DNA from: Pelomyxa schiedti
Lineage: Eukaryota; Evosea; Pelobiontida; Pelomyxidae
Length of the DNA stretch: 64,000 bases
Assembly: GCA_020536535.1 (NCBI GenBank)
Contig: JAHLWZ010000423.1
Coordinates: 4,252-68,251 of the forward strand
Direction of reading: 5' to 3'
Shown: positions 24,747 to 35,254 of the stretch, one piece after another
Position numbering within the stretch: position 1 is the stretch's first letter
Layout: the number at the start of each line of letters is the position of its first letter
Notes under the pieces: model-generated
What the model saw: only the letters and a program-made list of their open reading frames with translations
Database searches by the model: none
Told to the model about the DNA's origin: nothing
Translations under genes and position numbers: made by a program

Positions 24747-27164
24747 TCACGGGTGCGTGGGTCGGTTGAAGTGCCGATTGTACACACCAAAGAACACCCT
24801 CGCCTCTGGTGAGACCACACGCTGTTGAGTACAGTACGCCCGCAGCTCATCGAGTGTGATTCCGTTGTAGTGGTGAATTGTGAACAGAGCAATGTGCGGC
24901 GAGAGTGAAACAATCGGAATCAGGTGCTGTCGAATCACACTCGTGTCAATGGCTGGGTAATGGTTCACCAACATCTGCCAGCCTGAAACGTCAAGTCCAC
25001 TGAGTGGATTGCACCACTTGGCCGTCATCTTAATGACCTGAATAAAGTCAGGAAGGTAAACTGGTGGGAGGTGATGGCTCACGTCGCTCAGAGGGATTTG
25101 AAACGATTCAATGAGCCACTGTGCACACATGTTCTTCCTCAGCTCAAGGAGGCCGAATAAGAGGCAATTCTTGTTTGAACTGATGTGGGAGTACTGCAGG
25201 TCAAACTGCCGAATGATCCACTTCAACATCTTGGAGGACGACACATAGAACTCGCTTTCAGTCAGGCAGTGTGCCACAAATTCCTTCGTGAGCAACGAGG
25301 AACCAACGGAAAACAGATGACGAAGAGTCTTCATGCCACAGTGAACCGTATCGGGAGTTCCGGAAATAGTGGTGGGTGCATGTGGTTTCAACTCTGGGAA
25401 ACTCTCCAACAAGAGATTTGCATGCTTAGAATAAGATTTTCTGAGTGCCGTTGACAGTGCATCGCGAACATACTTCATTCCAAGAGGGCGTTGAAGGTGC
25501 TGAATGAACCACTGCAATCCCTCAACTTTCATCCCAAAGGTGTTGTCATTGCAAATCTCAACGAGTGTGGTTCCAGCAATCACTGGGTCAGAATTGACTG
25601 CATCCATGATGAAAAAGGTTTCATCCAACCACTCTGCAACTTGTATGTTGCCATTTCGGAGTGCACACTGCAGAGACTTCACCATGTCAGACTGTGTGAG
25701 AGACACCCTCGTTGACAGCCATTTCGCCAGTGTGGGACCACCTCTATTCATGGAACACGCTCCCACGAATGTGGCTTGTGTTGGAACGAAGTGCTTCTCT
25801 GTGCAAAGCCACTCAGTAAATTCAACATCTCCGAACTGTTGGCACAGGAAATTCAAAATTGTGTTGCTTGGACAGACAGGTTGTATCGCCAGCACCCACT
25901 TGGCAACATCAATTTTCTGGAAAGATTCGAAGGTGTATTCACGGGAAACTCCCCTTTCACGAATGTGACTTTCAAGGCATTGGCAATCCTCCACAGAGCT
26001 GTTCCTGTTGGCCAAGAGGGCAATTTGAAAGTCATCTGTGTGTACACAACTCTTGCACACGGGAAATTTCTCAAAACACCACTTGATGTTGCTTGGACAT
26101 CGACCACTTGCACAGTCTTTCACAATATCAACGAGCACTGATGGATGCAGCTTCACCAAGTCGAACTTATCAAACAACCAGCTTGCAACACCCAGATGTC
26201 CTCCCAACATTGCATTACGCAGTGGTTTTTTGTAAAGAATCCAAGGAGCATCATCCTTCCCAATTCTGAGGAAAGAGACGAGCCACTTTACGAGCTCCAG
26301 GTTGCCACTCCCACAACCACTTTCCAACGCATTGTTCCAACTTCCCAGGCGCCCACACGAGGTCCTCACGTATTCTCTCACCTTGTCCCTCAACGTGGTC
26401 CTGATCACCACATCATTCCCCCTTGTTTTGCATTCAGTCTCCACACAAAACACATCCCTCCACCCCTCCACGCACCGGCCATCCCACAATGCCGGCAATG
26501 TGCCAACGTTTGTTGTCCCACCATCACCAAGAAACATTCGTGCCTCCTCCAAGTGACTTCCACACACGAGCCCATTCCCCACAGCACTCACCTCCTTGAT
26601 GGCAACCTGCTCACGGTGCTTGACGGTGTGTTCATCACTTGCTCTACTACCGTTGGCTTTGCAGCTGCATACCATCGACCGAGTCTCTTCTGCGTTCGTT
26701 GGGATAGGCGGCATCTGCGGCGGAGGGACCATACTTATGGGGTAGCAGTCGCTGCAGCGCCTGTGCTTTACAATCCACGCCACGCACGCGGGGCACAGCG
26801 ACCCCGCCGCGTCGGCGATGAGGCAGTATGAGCCCACACCGGACGACACCATGAGCCTGCGGCACACGAGGGCCAGCAGTGGGAACATCACCTCGGCCAG
26901 CCTGAGCAGCGACTGGCGATCCAGGCCCGCCCAGCCCGGCGCAACGACGAGGTCCCAGACCACCCGCGAGACGCGGAGCGTCGGCAACGCCCTCTCGCTG
27001 GTTGTTGTTGGGGCTAGGGAGCTGCGGATGACTGGCGTGGGGCCGTTGCCTTGCTGTATCTGTTGCTGTGGTTGTGTGTGTTGTGTCGGCGACGCCGATG
27101 TAGTGGCTGCAGTGAAGAAGCGAGTATCATCTGATGTGGGAGATGATGAGGCGTTACCCCCCAT
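24747..27164 (-). CDS. Intronless ankyrin-like repeat protein
   Basis: A single exon of 805 residues from an ATG at 27164-27162. The N-terminal 60 residues are Thr/Gln-rich, then VSRVVWDLVVAPGWAGLDRQ and a Leu/Val-rich helical part. A Cys-containing segment follows (CPACVAWIVKHRRCSDC), which might bind zinc. From about residue 290 on there are degenerate repeats of the GNLELVKWLVS / GHLGVASWLFDKF / GNIQVAEWLDE type, spaced about 30-40 residues as in diverged ankyrin repeats. Such WL-repeat proteins are expanded in several amoebae and in giant viruses of amoebae. The function is probably protein binding. It has no intron, unlike the conserved genes in the window. Confidence 0.72.
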   Translation of the reverse strand: MGGNASSSPTSDDTRFFTAATTSASPTQHTQPQQQIQQGNGPTPVIRSSLAPTTTSERALPTLRVSRVVWDLVVAPGWAGLDRQSLLRLAEVMFPLLALVCRRLMVSSGVGSYCLIADAAGSLCPACVAWIVKHRRCSDCYPISMVPPPQMPPIPTNAEETRSMVCSCKANGSRASDEHTVKHREQVAIKEVSAVGNGLVCGSHLEEARMFLGDGGTTNVGTLPALWDGRCVEGWRDVFCVETECKTRGNDVVIRTTLRDKVREYVRTSCGRLGSWNNALESGCGSGNLELVKWLVSFLRIGKDDAPWILYKKPLRNAMLGGHLGVASWLFDKFDLVKLHPSVLVDIVKDCASGRCPSNIKWCFEKFPVCKSCVHTDDFQIALLANRNSSVEDCQCLESHIRERGVSREYTFESFQKIDVAKWVLAIQPVCPSNTILNFLCQQFGDVEFTEWLCTEKHFVPTQATFVGACSMNRGGPTLAKWLSTRVSLTQSDMVKSLQCALRNGNIQVAEWLDETFFIMDAVNSDPVIAGTTLVEICNDNTFGMKVEGLQWFIQHLQRPLGMKYVRDALSTALRKSYSKHANLLLESFPELKPHAPTTISGTPDTVHCGMKTLRHLFSVGSSLLTKEFVAHCLTESEFYVSSSKMLKWIIRQFDLQYSHISSNKNCLLFGLLELRKNMCAQWLIESFQIPLSDVSHHLPPVYLPDFIQVIKMTAKWCNPLSGLDVSGWQMLVNHYPAIDTSVIRQHLIPIVSLSPHIALFTIHHYNGITLDELRAYCTQQRVVSPEARVFFGVYNRHFNRPTHP

Positions 27165-27558
27165 TACTCAGTTTGATGAGGCGTTTCCAGATACCACCAT
27201 CATAAAATTGGAGTTTGAAGGGCTCTTTGTGTCAATGTGTATGGGTGTTGCTCCAAGTACTCAAGGTGTTTGTAGATTGTGCTTGTTATCTCAGGCATGA
27301 TTTTTTTTTTCCCACTCCAAGAAAAGAGCTCTTTTTCCAGGTGTTTTTGTGGATGTTGCAGACAGAACAAGGAGTAGAGTTTTGATGAAAAGTGCAGAAT
27401 CCCCCCTCAAGAGGTCCTCCTGACCTTCTTCATTAATGGGTGAACTCATAATATCCAACTGAATGATTCAAAGTTATTTCTTATTATCCTCCTTCTTCAG
27501 TATTCACAAACTTATAGAACCCAATGGTGGCATTCAATGAAACAGGAAGAATGATAAG

Positions 27559-27587
27559 GCAAACCACTGAAGCAACACAGGACTGTG
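27559..27587 (+). repeat. Left arm of a 29-bp inverted repeat
   Basis: The arm gcaaaccactgaagcaacac and following bases pair with 27856-27884 with 26 of 29 positions matching. The arms are 268 bp apart. Confidence 0.8.
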
Positions 27588-27855
27588 TATGTTGTGTTTG
27601 AGCTAATGAGGGGATACTCACTCAATTATGGAAGACAGAAAGAGATGAATTCAATTGGAATAAAGGGTTCTATCGTTTGCCTTGTGTTTGTTGTTTATTT
27701 GTTTGAGTTTGTGTGTTTTTTTTCGATGTGATTCTGGGCTTGGAGGGTCTAGCTTATAAAGGCCTTGAAATCGAGTCGAATGATCATGGAGATTTCCGTG
27801 AAGTTGATTTCCAAATTCAACTTAAGTCCGCGCTGCTGACTCAGCACCTGAGTCT

Positions 27856-27884
27856 CTCAGTCCTGCGTTGCTTCAGCGGTTTGC
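27856..27884 (-). repeat. Right arm of a 29-bp inverted repeat
   Basis: Its reverse complement begins gcaaaccgctgaagcaacgc and matches 27559-27587 except at three positions. It lies about 130 bp beyond the 3' end of the retroelement coding region. Confidence 0.8.
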
Positions 27885-28017
27885 ATTGAAGAGTTTGTTT
27901 CGGCTCGTTTTCTTGTGTCTTCCTTGTGCTTGACTGCTTTTTTTTTTTTTTGTTTGTTTGTTTGTATGTATTGATGTAATGTATGTAGCGCATTGCTCAT
28001 GGTGCCAGCTATGAGCA

Positions 28018-28683
28018 TCACAGGCCACTTGAGGGGATTTGGCTGTTTCCCAGCGCCTGAGCAATTGCTACTGGGTTGACGTGAGTAGCTTTCTTGAATT
28101 CGTTGATGAGCTCTCTGCATCCTACACAATTCTCATCTTCAGGCTTGTATCCTTTCCAGCGAATCAGATACTGTCTCTTGCCTTTGTGGATTCTGCTATC
28201 AAGTATTCTCTCTACTTCGAAAATTCCATCATCGGACTTAGTTTTCTCAGCTTCAGCGCCTTTGCTCAGTTGCTCTGGTGCTTGGCTTGTCTCAGTTGCC
28301 TTGCCTGAGTCTGTTTCCTTTGTTGGTCTCTCATTCCAGTGATGCAGGTAGCCAATGTTGACTAGTTTCTGCACTAATGCTCCTTCCAGTGTCTCCAGTC
28401 TGGCTGTGCCAGGAAAGAGAAGTGACACAATCCTGAATGGTCCTTTCCACTTGTTGGCTAGCTTCCCCTTTGTTGGATGAGTGTGCATCTTGTTGTACTT
28501 CAACGTGAACACAAGGTCTCCAACTTTGAAAGATTCTCTGGCATTGTTGATTGATTTGGAGTCCCAAGCTTGCCTTGTTAGTTCCGCTGTGTGTTGTGCA
28601 ATGCTCCAAACTTTGTGTAACCTTGTTATCAGCTCTTCCAGGTATGATGAACTTGTAATGCTAGGCGGGACTATGAGGTTGCC
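28018..28683 (-). pseudogene. Retroelement integrase C-terminus and chromodomain
   Basis: A GDLVFTLKYNKMH segment (integrase C-terminal barrel) is followed by an acidic linker and FEVERILDSRIHKGKRQYLI..WKGY, a clear chromodomain. In chromoviruses this domain directs insertion to marked chromatin. The frame differs from that of the integrase core. Confidence 0.82.
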
Positions 28684-29880
28684 TATTGTCCTTGGATCTC
28701 TCTCCCATGCTCCAAGAAGAAAGGTGAAAATCCAGTAACTCTTGAGATGGACTTCCTGTACGCGAAAGCAAGTACAGGTAAGAGTGTGTCCCAGTCGCTT
28801 TTTGACTTGTTCACAATTATCCTTAGCATCTCCACAATGAGCCTATTGAACTTTTCGGTTTTCCCATCTGTTTGAGGGTGATATGGAGTGGATTTTCTGT
28901 GTTCAATTCTGAGGATGTTGCACACTTGCTTCAGTGTCTCATTGACAAAGTGCGATCCTCTGTCACTGATGATTGTGGTAGGTATCCCATGTCTACATAT
29001 CCACATCCTAATAAGTGCTTGTGCTACAGTTTGAGAGTCTGCATGGTGTGTTGACTTGAGCTCAACATCTCCACTGAACTGGTCTATGATGACTAGAATG
29101 TAGTGCTTCTTGTGTGCTGAGGTAACTGTAAACGGACCAATGAAATCCAAGTCTGTCTGGTACTGGTACAGGATACCCTATTGCCCTGCTTGTGGTAGCT
29201 CTCCCTTTCACCTTGATGCATTCTGCACAGGAGTTACAGTAGTTGTAGATTTCCTCTCTCATGTTAACCCACCAAAAGTAAGTGCTAATTCTCATGAATG
29301 TGTGCTCTGCTGACATGTGGCCAGAAAAGATTGAATCGTGGTTGTTTGCTAGTATTTGCACCACAAAGCTCTTAGGTGTCACAACAGCTTTGGTGACATG
29401 GTGTCTCCTCCTGTCAAGTTCTATGTAGTAGAGAATGCCATCTTCAATTGTGAAACTCCTCTGGTAAAGACTTTTGTGTCTGAGTTCCACTGAAGGGAAA
29501 GCTGGAAACTCAGACACAAAGGTCTTTACCAGAGGAATTTCACAATCAAAGATGGCATTCTCTACTACATAGAACTTGACAGGAGGAGACACCATCCAGC
29601 TTTTGATTGTACTACAGGTTTGATCCTTATCCTGCTCTTCCTTCCATGGTGTGAGAGTTCCACTAATGTTCATGGCTATGAGTGCTGAACTTGGGCATCT
29701 TGATAGGCTGTCAGCATCTCCAGCTTGTTTTCCTGGTCTGTACTCCAAGACAGCTCCAAAATCGTTGATGAGCATTTGCCATCTTGCCATCTTGTCTGAG
29801 GGATTCTCATGATTCTGTATCCAAGTGAGACTCTTGTGGTCAGTCTTGACAGTGCAACTGATTCCATGTATGTACATGCT
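28683..29880 (-). pseudogene. Retroelement RNase H end and integrase remnant
   Basis: VKTDHKSLTWIQNHENPSDK marks the C-terminal end of RNase H. Only a short stretch separates it from the reverse-transcriptase connection, so most of the RNase H catalytic core is deleted. A zinc-binding segment (CNSCAECIKVKGR) and the integrase core follow with IIDQFS, SDRGSHF and DGKTEKFNR, the three acidic catalytic positions, all intact. The foldback at 29398-29595 is inserted just before the zinc-binding part. Confidence 0.82.
29398..29595. repeat. Near-perfect foldback, arms of about 91 bp around a 15-nt loop
   Basis: The stretch 29398-29488 is almost exactly the reverse complement of 29504-29595, starting atggtgtctcctcctgtcaa on one side and ending ttgacaggaggagacaccat on the other. 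Both arms stay open in the surrounding pol frame. Confidence 0.9.
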
Positions 29881-30991
29881 TCCTGATGCCTTGGTTCCCA
29901 TAGCACATGAGGTCTGCCTAATTCTCTGAGCGGTGCAGCCATGATTGCCAGGTCTGCAATGAATTTTCGATAATAATTTGCGATGTTTATGAAAGTCTCC
30001 AGGTCTCCTTGCCACCTGGTTGGCATTGGCCATTCAGTGAGGGACTTGATTCTATCAGGATCCATTGTGATGCCTCTTTCCAATATGATATGACCTAGAT
30101 AGCTGACTGAATGCTTCAGGAACTTACATTTCACTGCTCTTGCCTTCAGGTTTGCATCTTGCAGTCGTTTGTACACTAACTCCAAGTTCCCCAGGTGTTC
30201 TCCAAAGGTTTTGCCTGTGATGATGATGTTGTCGATGTAGACAGAGCATCTGGACCCAATGAGACCCTTCAGACATAGGTCCATCAGCCTTTGGAAGGTT
30301 TGTGATGCGTTAGCCATGCCAAATTGCATAACTTCCAGTAGGAATTGGCCTTCTTTGCATACAAACCCTGTTTTGTGAATATCTTCTGGTGCAAGTGGTA
30401 CTTGCCAAAATCAGCCATTAGATCGAGTGTACTGAACCATGAGTTTCTGGATAGTGCTTGCAGTACTTCGAAAACATTCGGCAATGGATAGTGATCCTCC
30501 TTTGGCGAAAATTTCTTTGGCGGTCTGCATCCTGGCCTACATACCTTGGTTGGTATGTGATGTTCCACCCAAGTAGTCCTCCCTAACTTCGCTCTGTCAT
30601 TAGTGAATATGTTGGAATGCTTCTGTTGCAAGGCTGTGAACTGCTCAGTCTGCTTGGCGTTGAGATTTTCCCATTGGATGCTGGCTGTTCTCCAGTCTTC
30701 ACCTTGTTCTGGTTGAATTTGGGCTTGAGATTCCTCTTCTGCGATACAGCATGCAGCTGCCTCTGCATCGTCTTCTGCCATTGCATTGTCTTTGGTATCT
30801 GTCTCTTCTTCCTCCTTATGCACTCTGATTCTGATTGTAGCTGTGCCAGAATTCCCATTGGAATTGATTCGAGTTTCCGCTGCTACTGCTTGTCCTTTCC
30901 GCAGCTGAATAATTTCTCTGCTCCCGTTAATGAATAGAACTCTACCTGTGCGGTTTCCGTCGATTTGCACGTTTTTCTGCAAGGTATGCAC
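29880..30991 (-). pseudogene. Retroelement reverse transcriptase remnant
   Basis: The fingers and palm are readable in two frames: FSTLDLMADFGKYHLHQ near 30400 and, after a frame change at about 30355, FGMANASQTFQRLMDLCL and the catalytic box as YIDNIIITG, where Ty3/gypsy elements normally have two Asp. The altered box and the frameshift indicate loss of function. The connection domain follows (YLGHIILERGITMDPDRI). Confidence 0.82.
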
Positions 30992-31049
30992 AATGCTTCT
31001 CGGGTATACTAACGATCTTATATGCAGTGTCTTCTGAGTGTCCTGTGGA
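30929..31049 (+). repeat. 121-bp direct repeat, copy 1, left flank of the N gap
   Basis: Begins aatgaatagaactctacctg and ends gtgtcctgtgga. It is identical over all 121 bases to 31150-31270. Confidence 0.95.
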
Positions 31050-31149
31050 NNNNNNNNNNNNNNNNNNNNNNNNNNNNNNNNNNNNNNNNNNNNNNNNNNN
31101 NNNNNNNNNNNNNNNNNNNNNNNNNNNNNNNNNNNNNNNNNNNNNNNNN
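31050..31149. other. Assembly gap of exactly 100 N
   Basis: A run of 100 unknown bases, the usual placeholder for a gap of unknown size. It is bounded by two identical 121-bp sequences, which suggests that the two contig ends overlap and were not merged. Confidence 0.98.
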
Positions 31150-31270
31150 AATGAATAGAACTCTACCTGTGCGGTTTCCGTCGATTTGCACGTTTTTCTG
31201 CAAGGTATGCACAATGCTTCTCGGGTATACTAACGATCTTATATGCAGTGTCTTCTGAGTGTCCTGTGGA
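31150..31270 (+). repeat. 121-bp direct repeat, copy 2, right flank of the N gap
   Basis: Identical to 30929-31049. The retroelement frame reads consistently through either copy into the sequence beyond. Confidence 0.95.
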
Positions 31271-31983
31271 TTGTTGGACATCACGTCTACTTCCGCTGCT
31301 TTGCCGGGAAAAAGGATAGTACTGCTCATGGCAGTGAGCACAGATTTCTGCTTCTCGTTCTTGCTAGTGAACTTGCGAATCTGGTTGTTGCAACGTAGTT
31401 CTCCTTCCTCAAAGTGTAAGCTTGCTCCTAACCTGGTCAGCAGATCCAGACCAGCTAGAACTTGAACTGGGCAGTTGTCCATGATGACAAATCTATGGGT
31501 GATGCGTTTTCCACAGATTTTCACCTTCACTCTTGTGCTTCCAGTGCAGTGAGCTTTGCCTCCAACTCCAGAAATACTGCCACACCAAGGTTCTCTTCGA
31601 ATGCGTCTATCACTTTGTTCTAACACTCTAAAAGTCTGCTCATCCATCAGCGATAGATTCGAACAGGAATCCAGAGTGATCAATATCTTTGTTCTGCCCA
31701 TGGTGCCTCTAACGCTGGGCAGGGTGACCTCATTCCAAGAATCCAGGCATGCCACACTCCAACTCCTAGCATGGGATTTACAATTTCCCTTTGTAGTATC
31801 ATGGCATCTCCGTGCCGGACTTTCCTGTCCAATCTCCATGCTTCCAAAATGTGAACTCACCGGTTCAATGGAGTGCCCTGGCTTCTCTACAGGGTAAACT
31901 ATGTGCGATCGCAAATTTTCCTTAAAACTCTCTTCTTTGCTGAAGAGTTTGCTCAGAGGGTTGATTTCTATTATCATCAGCAA
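31271..31983 (-). pseudogene. Retroelement aspartic protease remnant
   Basis: The frame contains ILITLDSCSNLSLMDEQTF, the position of the retroviral-type protease active site, with DSC where DSG is usual, followed by a flap-like region and VLAGLDLLTRLGASLHF. The 5' neighbour that should be gag is missing. The frame runs into the N gap on the other side. Confidence 0.75.
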
Positions 31984-32128
31984 TCACAATGAAAAACCCC
32001 TTAACAAATTCACAGAAAAATATTTTTTTTCCCTGGTCCACGTACAGATCCCTGGACGAAAACCTGCCAGTGCTTTGGGGTTTTTAGCCACATCGAGTGG
32101 CACGCTCCGCCACGTGTTGAGTCATGGG

Positions 32129-33814
32129 TCATTGTCTACACCTTTCGCAGCCAGAACACTCTGGACAACGGTGGCCTGGGGAGCAGTCTGGGCACACTGG
32201 ACACCCACAGTCTCGGGTGCAAAACAATGGGCAGCGAGAGCAGGGCCAGTCGCCGAGGCAGCGGTAGCAAAAGTGCTTGCCACACGATGTGCAGCCAGTC
32301 CCTGGTTTGATGTGGTGGCACCCGTGGTCCTTGAAATGTGTGATCCCAGCCCCGCAGCCAGGGCACCTCTTCGTTGTCCTTCTCAGAAGCTCCTGCGTGG
32401 CCTCGTCGCGGCCTGCTGCCTGAGCCGCTCTTTCCTGGAGCTGCTGGCAAGTGGAGCCAAAGTGCCATCCAACTTTGCAGACTCGGCAGAACAGCGTGGC
32501 ACATGTTGGGTTGACACAGCGCACCCGGGGCTCCACGTCGGGCCCCTCGCTGCCGATTATGGCGGATAGGCACTTGGGGCAGGAGCAACGCATGTTTTGA
32601 GTGCCGGGGGCTTGTTGGATCATTGCGGGAAGCTGCTGGGCATTGAAGCGGACAGCAAAATTCTTTGGGTTGTCTCGACCCCAGTTCAACATATCTAGGG
32701 AGGTGAGTGGTGGGTGGGGTAGGGAGGCGGGAGGGAGACAGTACTATTCGCTGAATCCTCGCAAAACGAGATTACTACTGTCGGCTCAATATATGACTGG
32801 TATAGGTCCATACCAGTAGCTGCTGGAGCGCCAGTTTTGCATTCTGGACAGCGGCAGGGAAAGGCTCCTGTTTCGAGAGCAACCTGAAGGTACTGAAGAA
32901 AGCAGGGCTGGCAAAGCCTGTGACCGCATGTCAAGTTGAGAGGCTGACAAGCAGGATTCTCTTCGCAAACCTAGGTGCCAGTTTATTATGGTACATGTGC
33001 AGAAGTATGTTATATTATCATCTCACCAAACAATTGGGCGGAGGTGCTGGCTTTGCCTGATCGGCTACAAAGCAAGTACGACACAAGCTAAGGCCATCAC
33101 ATTTGGTACAGAAGTACCTTCCAGAAGGATTTTCAGCACAGCAAAGACTGCAGTTCCAAGTTCCATCTGTACTTGTTGGTGAGCAGACAAAATTTTTAAT
33201 ACTTTACTAGTAAATTTACTAATACAGGGGAAAAAAGACCCACTTCTGAAAGAGACAAGTGTGAGTGGGTGCGGATGCCCGATATTGGCATCCCTGCATC
33301 TTCCACAAAGATCGTAATCTCCACACTGCTCACACCTCCACCTATCAGAACTCGCATTGCCATGTGTATGGCAGCTGTTGCAGAACCAAAAAGACGGCGA
33401 AGTGACCATCTTGAGTTGGTGTTGGTGCTTCCATGGTACATCTGCCATCGTGGGTACCACCCTGTGCTCCCGCTCCCTCCTAGAAGCATAGCAGCTGCCG
33501 CACAGGTCGGCGCCACAGCCGTAGCACCTGTATCTTGGCCTGTGTGCCCCTGAACCCGACAAAACGCTGAACGCAGCAAGGCACGCCACGCAGAACCAGC
33601 GGCCTTCATTCCCTGTGCACGGAACCAGCAGAGTTTCATGTGGGTGCCTGGCTGCCTTTGCTGCGTCGCTATGGCAGCCCTGGCACTGGTCGTAGTCGGA
33701 ACATGTGGGACAGCGGAACCTGGGTGCCGTGGGACCTGGCCGTGCTCGACAGATATCACAGAACCAGCCCTCAAAGGGTGTGACGAGGATGGGCTCGTGG
33801 TGGTGTGCTGACAT
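32129..33814 (-). CDS. RBR E3 ubiquitin ligase with N-terminal ZZ-type zinc fingers
   Basis: The ATG at 33814-33812 begins a Cys/His-rich protein. Three ZZ-like fingers (WFCDICRARPG..CPTCSDYDQC; WFCVACLAAF..CYGC; FWFCNSCHTHG..CEQCGDYDLC) are followed, after introns, by a fourth (WNCSLCCAENPSGRYFCTKC). Then come RING1 (CGHRLCQPCFLQYLQVALE and CPEC), IBR (CPKCLSAI..CVNPTCATLFCRVC) and RING2 (KRCPGCGAGITHFKDHGCHH). RING2 keeps the Cys in GCHH that forms the ubiquitin thioester. A Cys-rich tail ends at 32129. RBR ligases work by a RING/HECT-hybrid mechanism. ZZ fingers bind N-terminal histone or N-degron-like peptides in other proteins, so they may choose substrates here. The overall design differs from parkin and HHARI. 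The retroelement begins 145 bp past the stop. Confidence 0.9.
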
Positions 33815-35254
33815 TTTGTAAAACGAATATGAATGAAAATAAGGACCAAGTTCCGCTCTTTAAAGGGAAAGGCAAACCAACTAGGTTGTTCCTGACTTGA
33901 AAAGGTTCCATTTCTCATTGGTTTACCAAGGAATTTTCGTTTTGCCCGAAAAGTCAAGGTATCTTGCCGCGGGCAACGCGAGTGAGCTGTTGGAATGTGT
34001 ATAATATTCCTTCTTGTGTGCGGGCACTGCAAGCTGTGCGGATTGAGGTTGGTTTTCAAAAATGGAAGAAGGTGGCAGTACTTGTAGCAAAACGACACCC
34101 AAGTTTCCTTGTCATTTCTTCTACTGGTGCACCATGTACATATTTGTGACTGGCATCTGTGGTGCACAGCATGTCTTTCCTGTGTTGCCGTGTTAAGGGA
34201 TATTCTGAAATCTAAAAAAAAAAAAAAAAACGCAACTTCATTCCAACAAGTAGTCTTGGCACATCTGGTTAGCAATTAGATAAATTGAAGATATTCCGTT
34301 GAATTACAAACTTGGGCAATGCTCTTTTATTTCTTTGAACCAGAAGTCGTAACAGTTTTCAAGCGTTTCGATATCAAGACAATTGTAGCAAATTGCAACA
34401 CAATCAGCACACTTATAACCTTTTTTATACCAGGTGAACGGAGAACTGTAAGAAAAATGGTCTACGGTTCACTCGGAATTCATCAACTTCTTTTAACCCA
34501 CTTGTATCTGAGATCTACTAGGAGGATTGAAGTTAGGGATAGGCACTTCATACTTTTACTACCGACAAATGAAATCTAATTCCATCTATCATGACATTGA
34601 CAGAAAAGGAATCAAAAGTGGTCTGCACATAATCCACTTGGGGGAAAAAAAACGGAATTGAATAGAGGAGACAAAGAGAAGTGAGCAAACTTGGGAAGGC
34701 ATTATATGCATAGGAGTATAGTATAGCTGTCTTATTTTTTTTTAGTTGCTGTCAGTGAAAATTGGTTTTATTTCCCGAAAGATACCTTCCCAACAAAGGG
34801 ATCCCCAACAAAAACGATGTGTATCGGATTTAGGGACGTGCAGCTGAAGTCAGTCATGAAGACGTCAGTGGCAATGATTGGTGCGGTATCACAAACTGGA
34901 GGATGAGATAAGTACTCACTTGTATTGCACAATACCAAAGAGTTGAAATTACCAAAAAATGGGGATGAGTATTGAGTCAACTGAGTGTGGAGATTCTTAT
35001 AGTGGACCTTTTGAAAAAAGAAGTTGTGTGAGCAGAAATGAAAGTGAAAAAAAGAACCACACAAGGCACTTTTCATTGTTCTCATCAAGATATACAACCC
35101 ACGCCAGTGCTGGCTCAATATTAGCGTTTTTCCAAATGAACATGGATCCAGTTACAAGTGGGTATGAGGCCTAACATTCCCACAGCTCTTTCAGCACAAA
35201 TCCTGGGCAACTTGCACAAAGAGCTGTTCCCCAAGCCCAAGCAACAAATAATTT
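33815..35254. other. Region without a supportable gene
   Basis: The first part is the upstream region of the RBR gene. A minus-strand frame at 34768-35118 ends in IHIVFVGDPFVGKVSFGK and might be the last exon of a small gene, but the upstream exons are not convincing. No plus-strand exon chain was found. Confidence 0.3.

Larger units (their letters stand above)
27165..28017. other. Region between the ankyrin-like gene and the retroelement
   Basis: No coding exon is supported. It contains the upstream region of the minus-strand ankyrin-like gene and, from about 27720, possibly the 3' end of the retroelement. Read on the minus strand it has an A-rich run followed by a TATA-like CCTTTATAAGC near 27750. 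A second long terminal repeat was not found, so calling this an LTR is a guess. Confidence 0.3.
28018..31983 (-). mobile_element. Decayed chromodomain Ty3/gypsy (chromovirus) retroelement
   Basis: On the minus strand, pieces of pol follow in the order aspartic protease, reverse transcriptase, RNase H remnant, integrase and chromodomain, the order of chromoviruses. Several frame changes break them (near 30355, 29880 and 28690). No gag is seen: only about 90 residues precede the protease. Only 145 bp separate the element from the stop codon of the RBR ligase. No pair of long terminal repeats was found. The element is also split by a run of 100 N. It is almost certainly inactive. Confidence 0.88.

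Noticed and set aside
26145-26831. A 228-residue plus-strand open frame
   Set aside because: It is a shadow of the ankyrin-like gene on the minus strand and has no domain.
30929-31270. The two 121-bp repeats as long terminal repeats of the retroelement
   Set aside because: They lie inside pol, encode protein and only flank an N gap.
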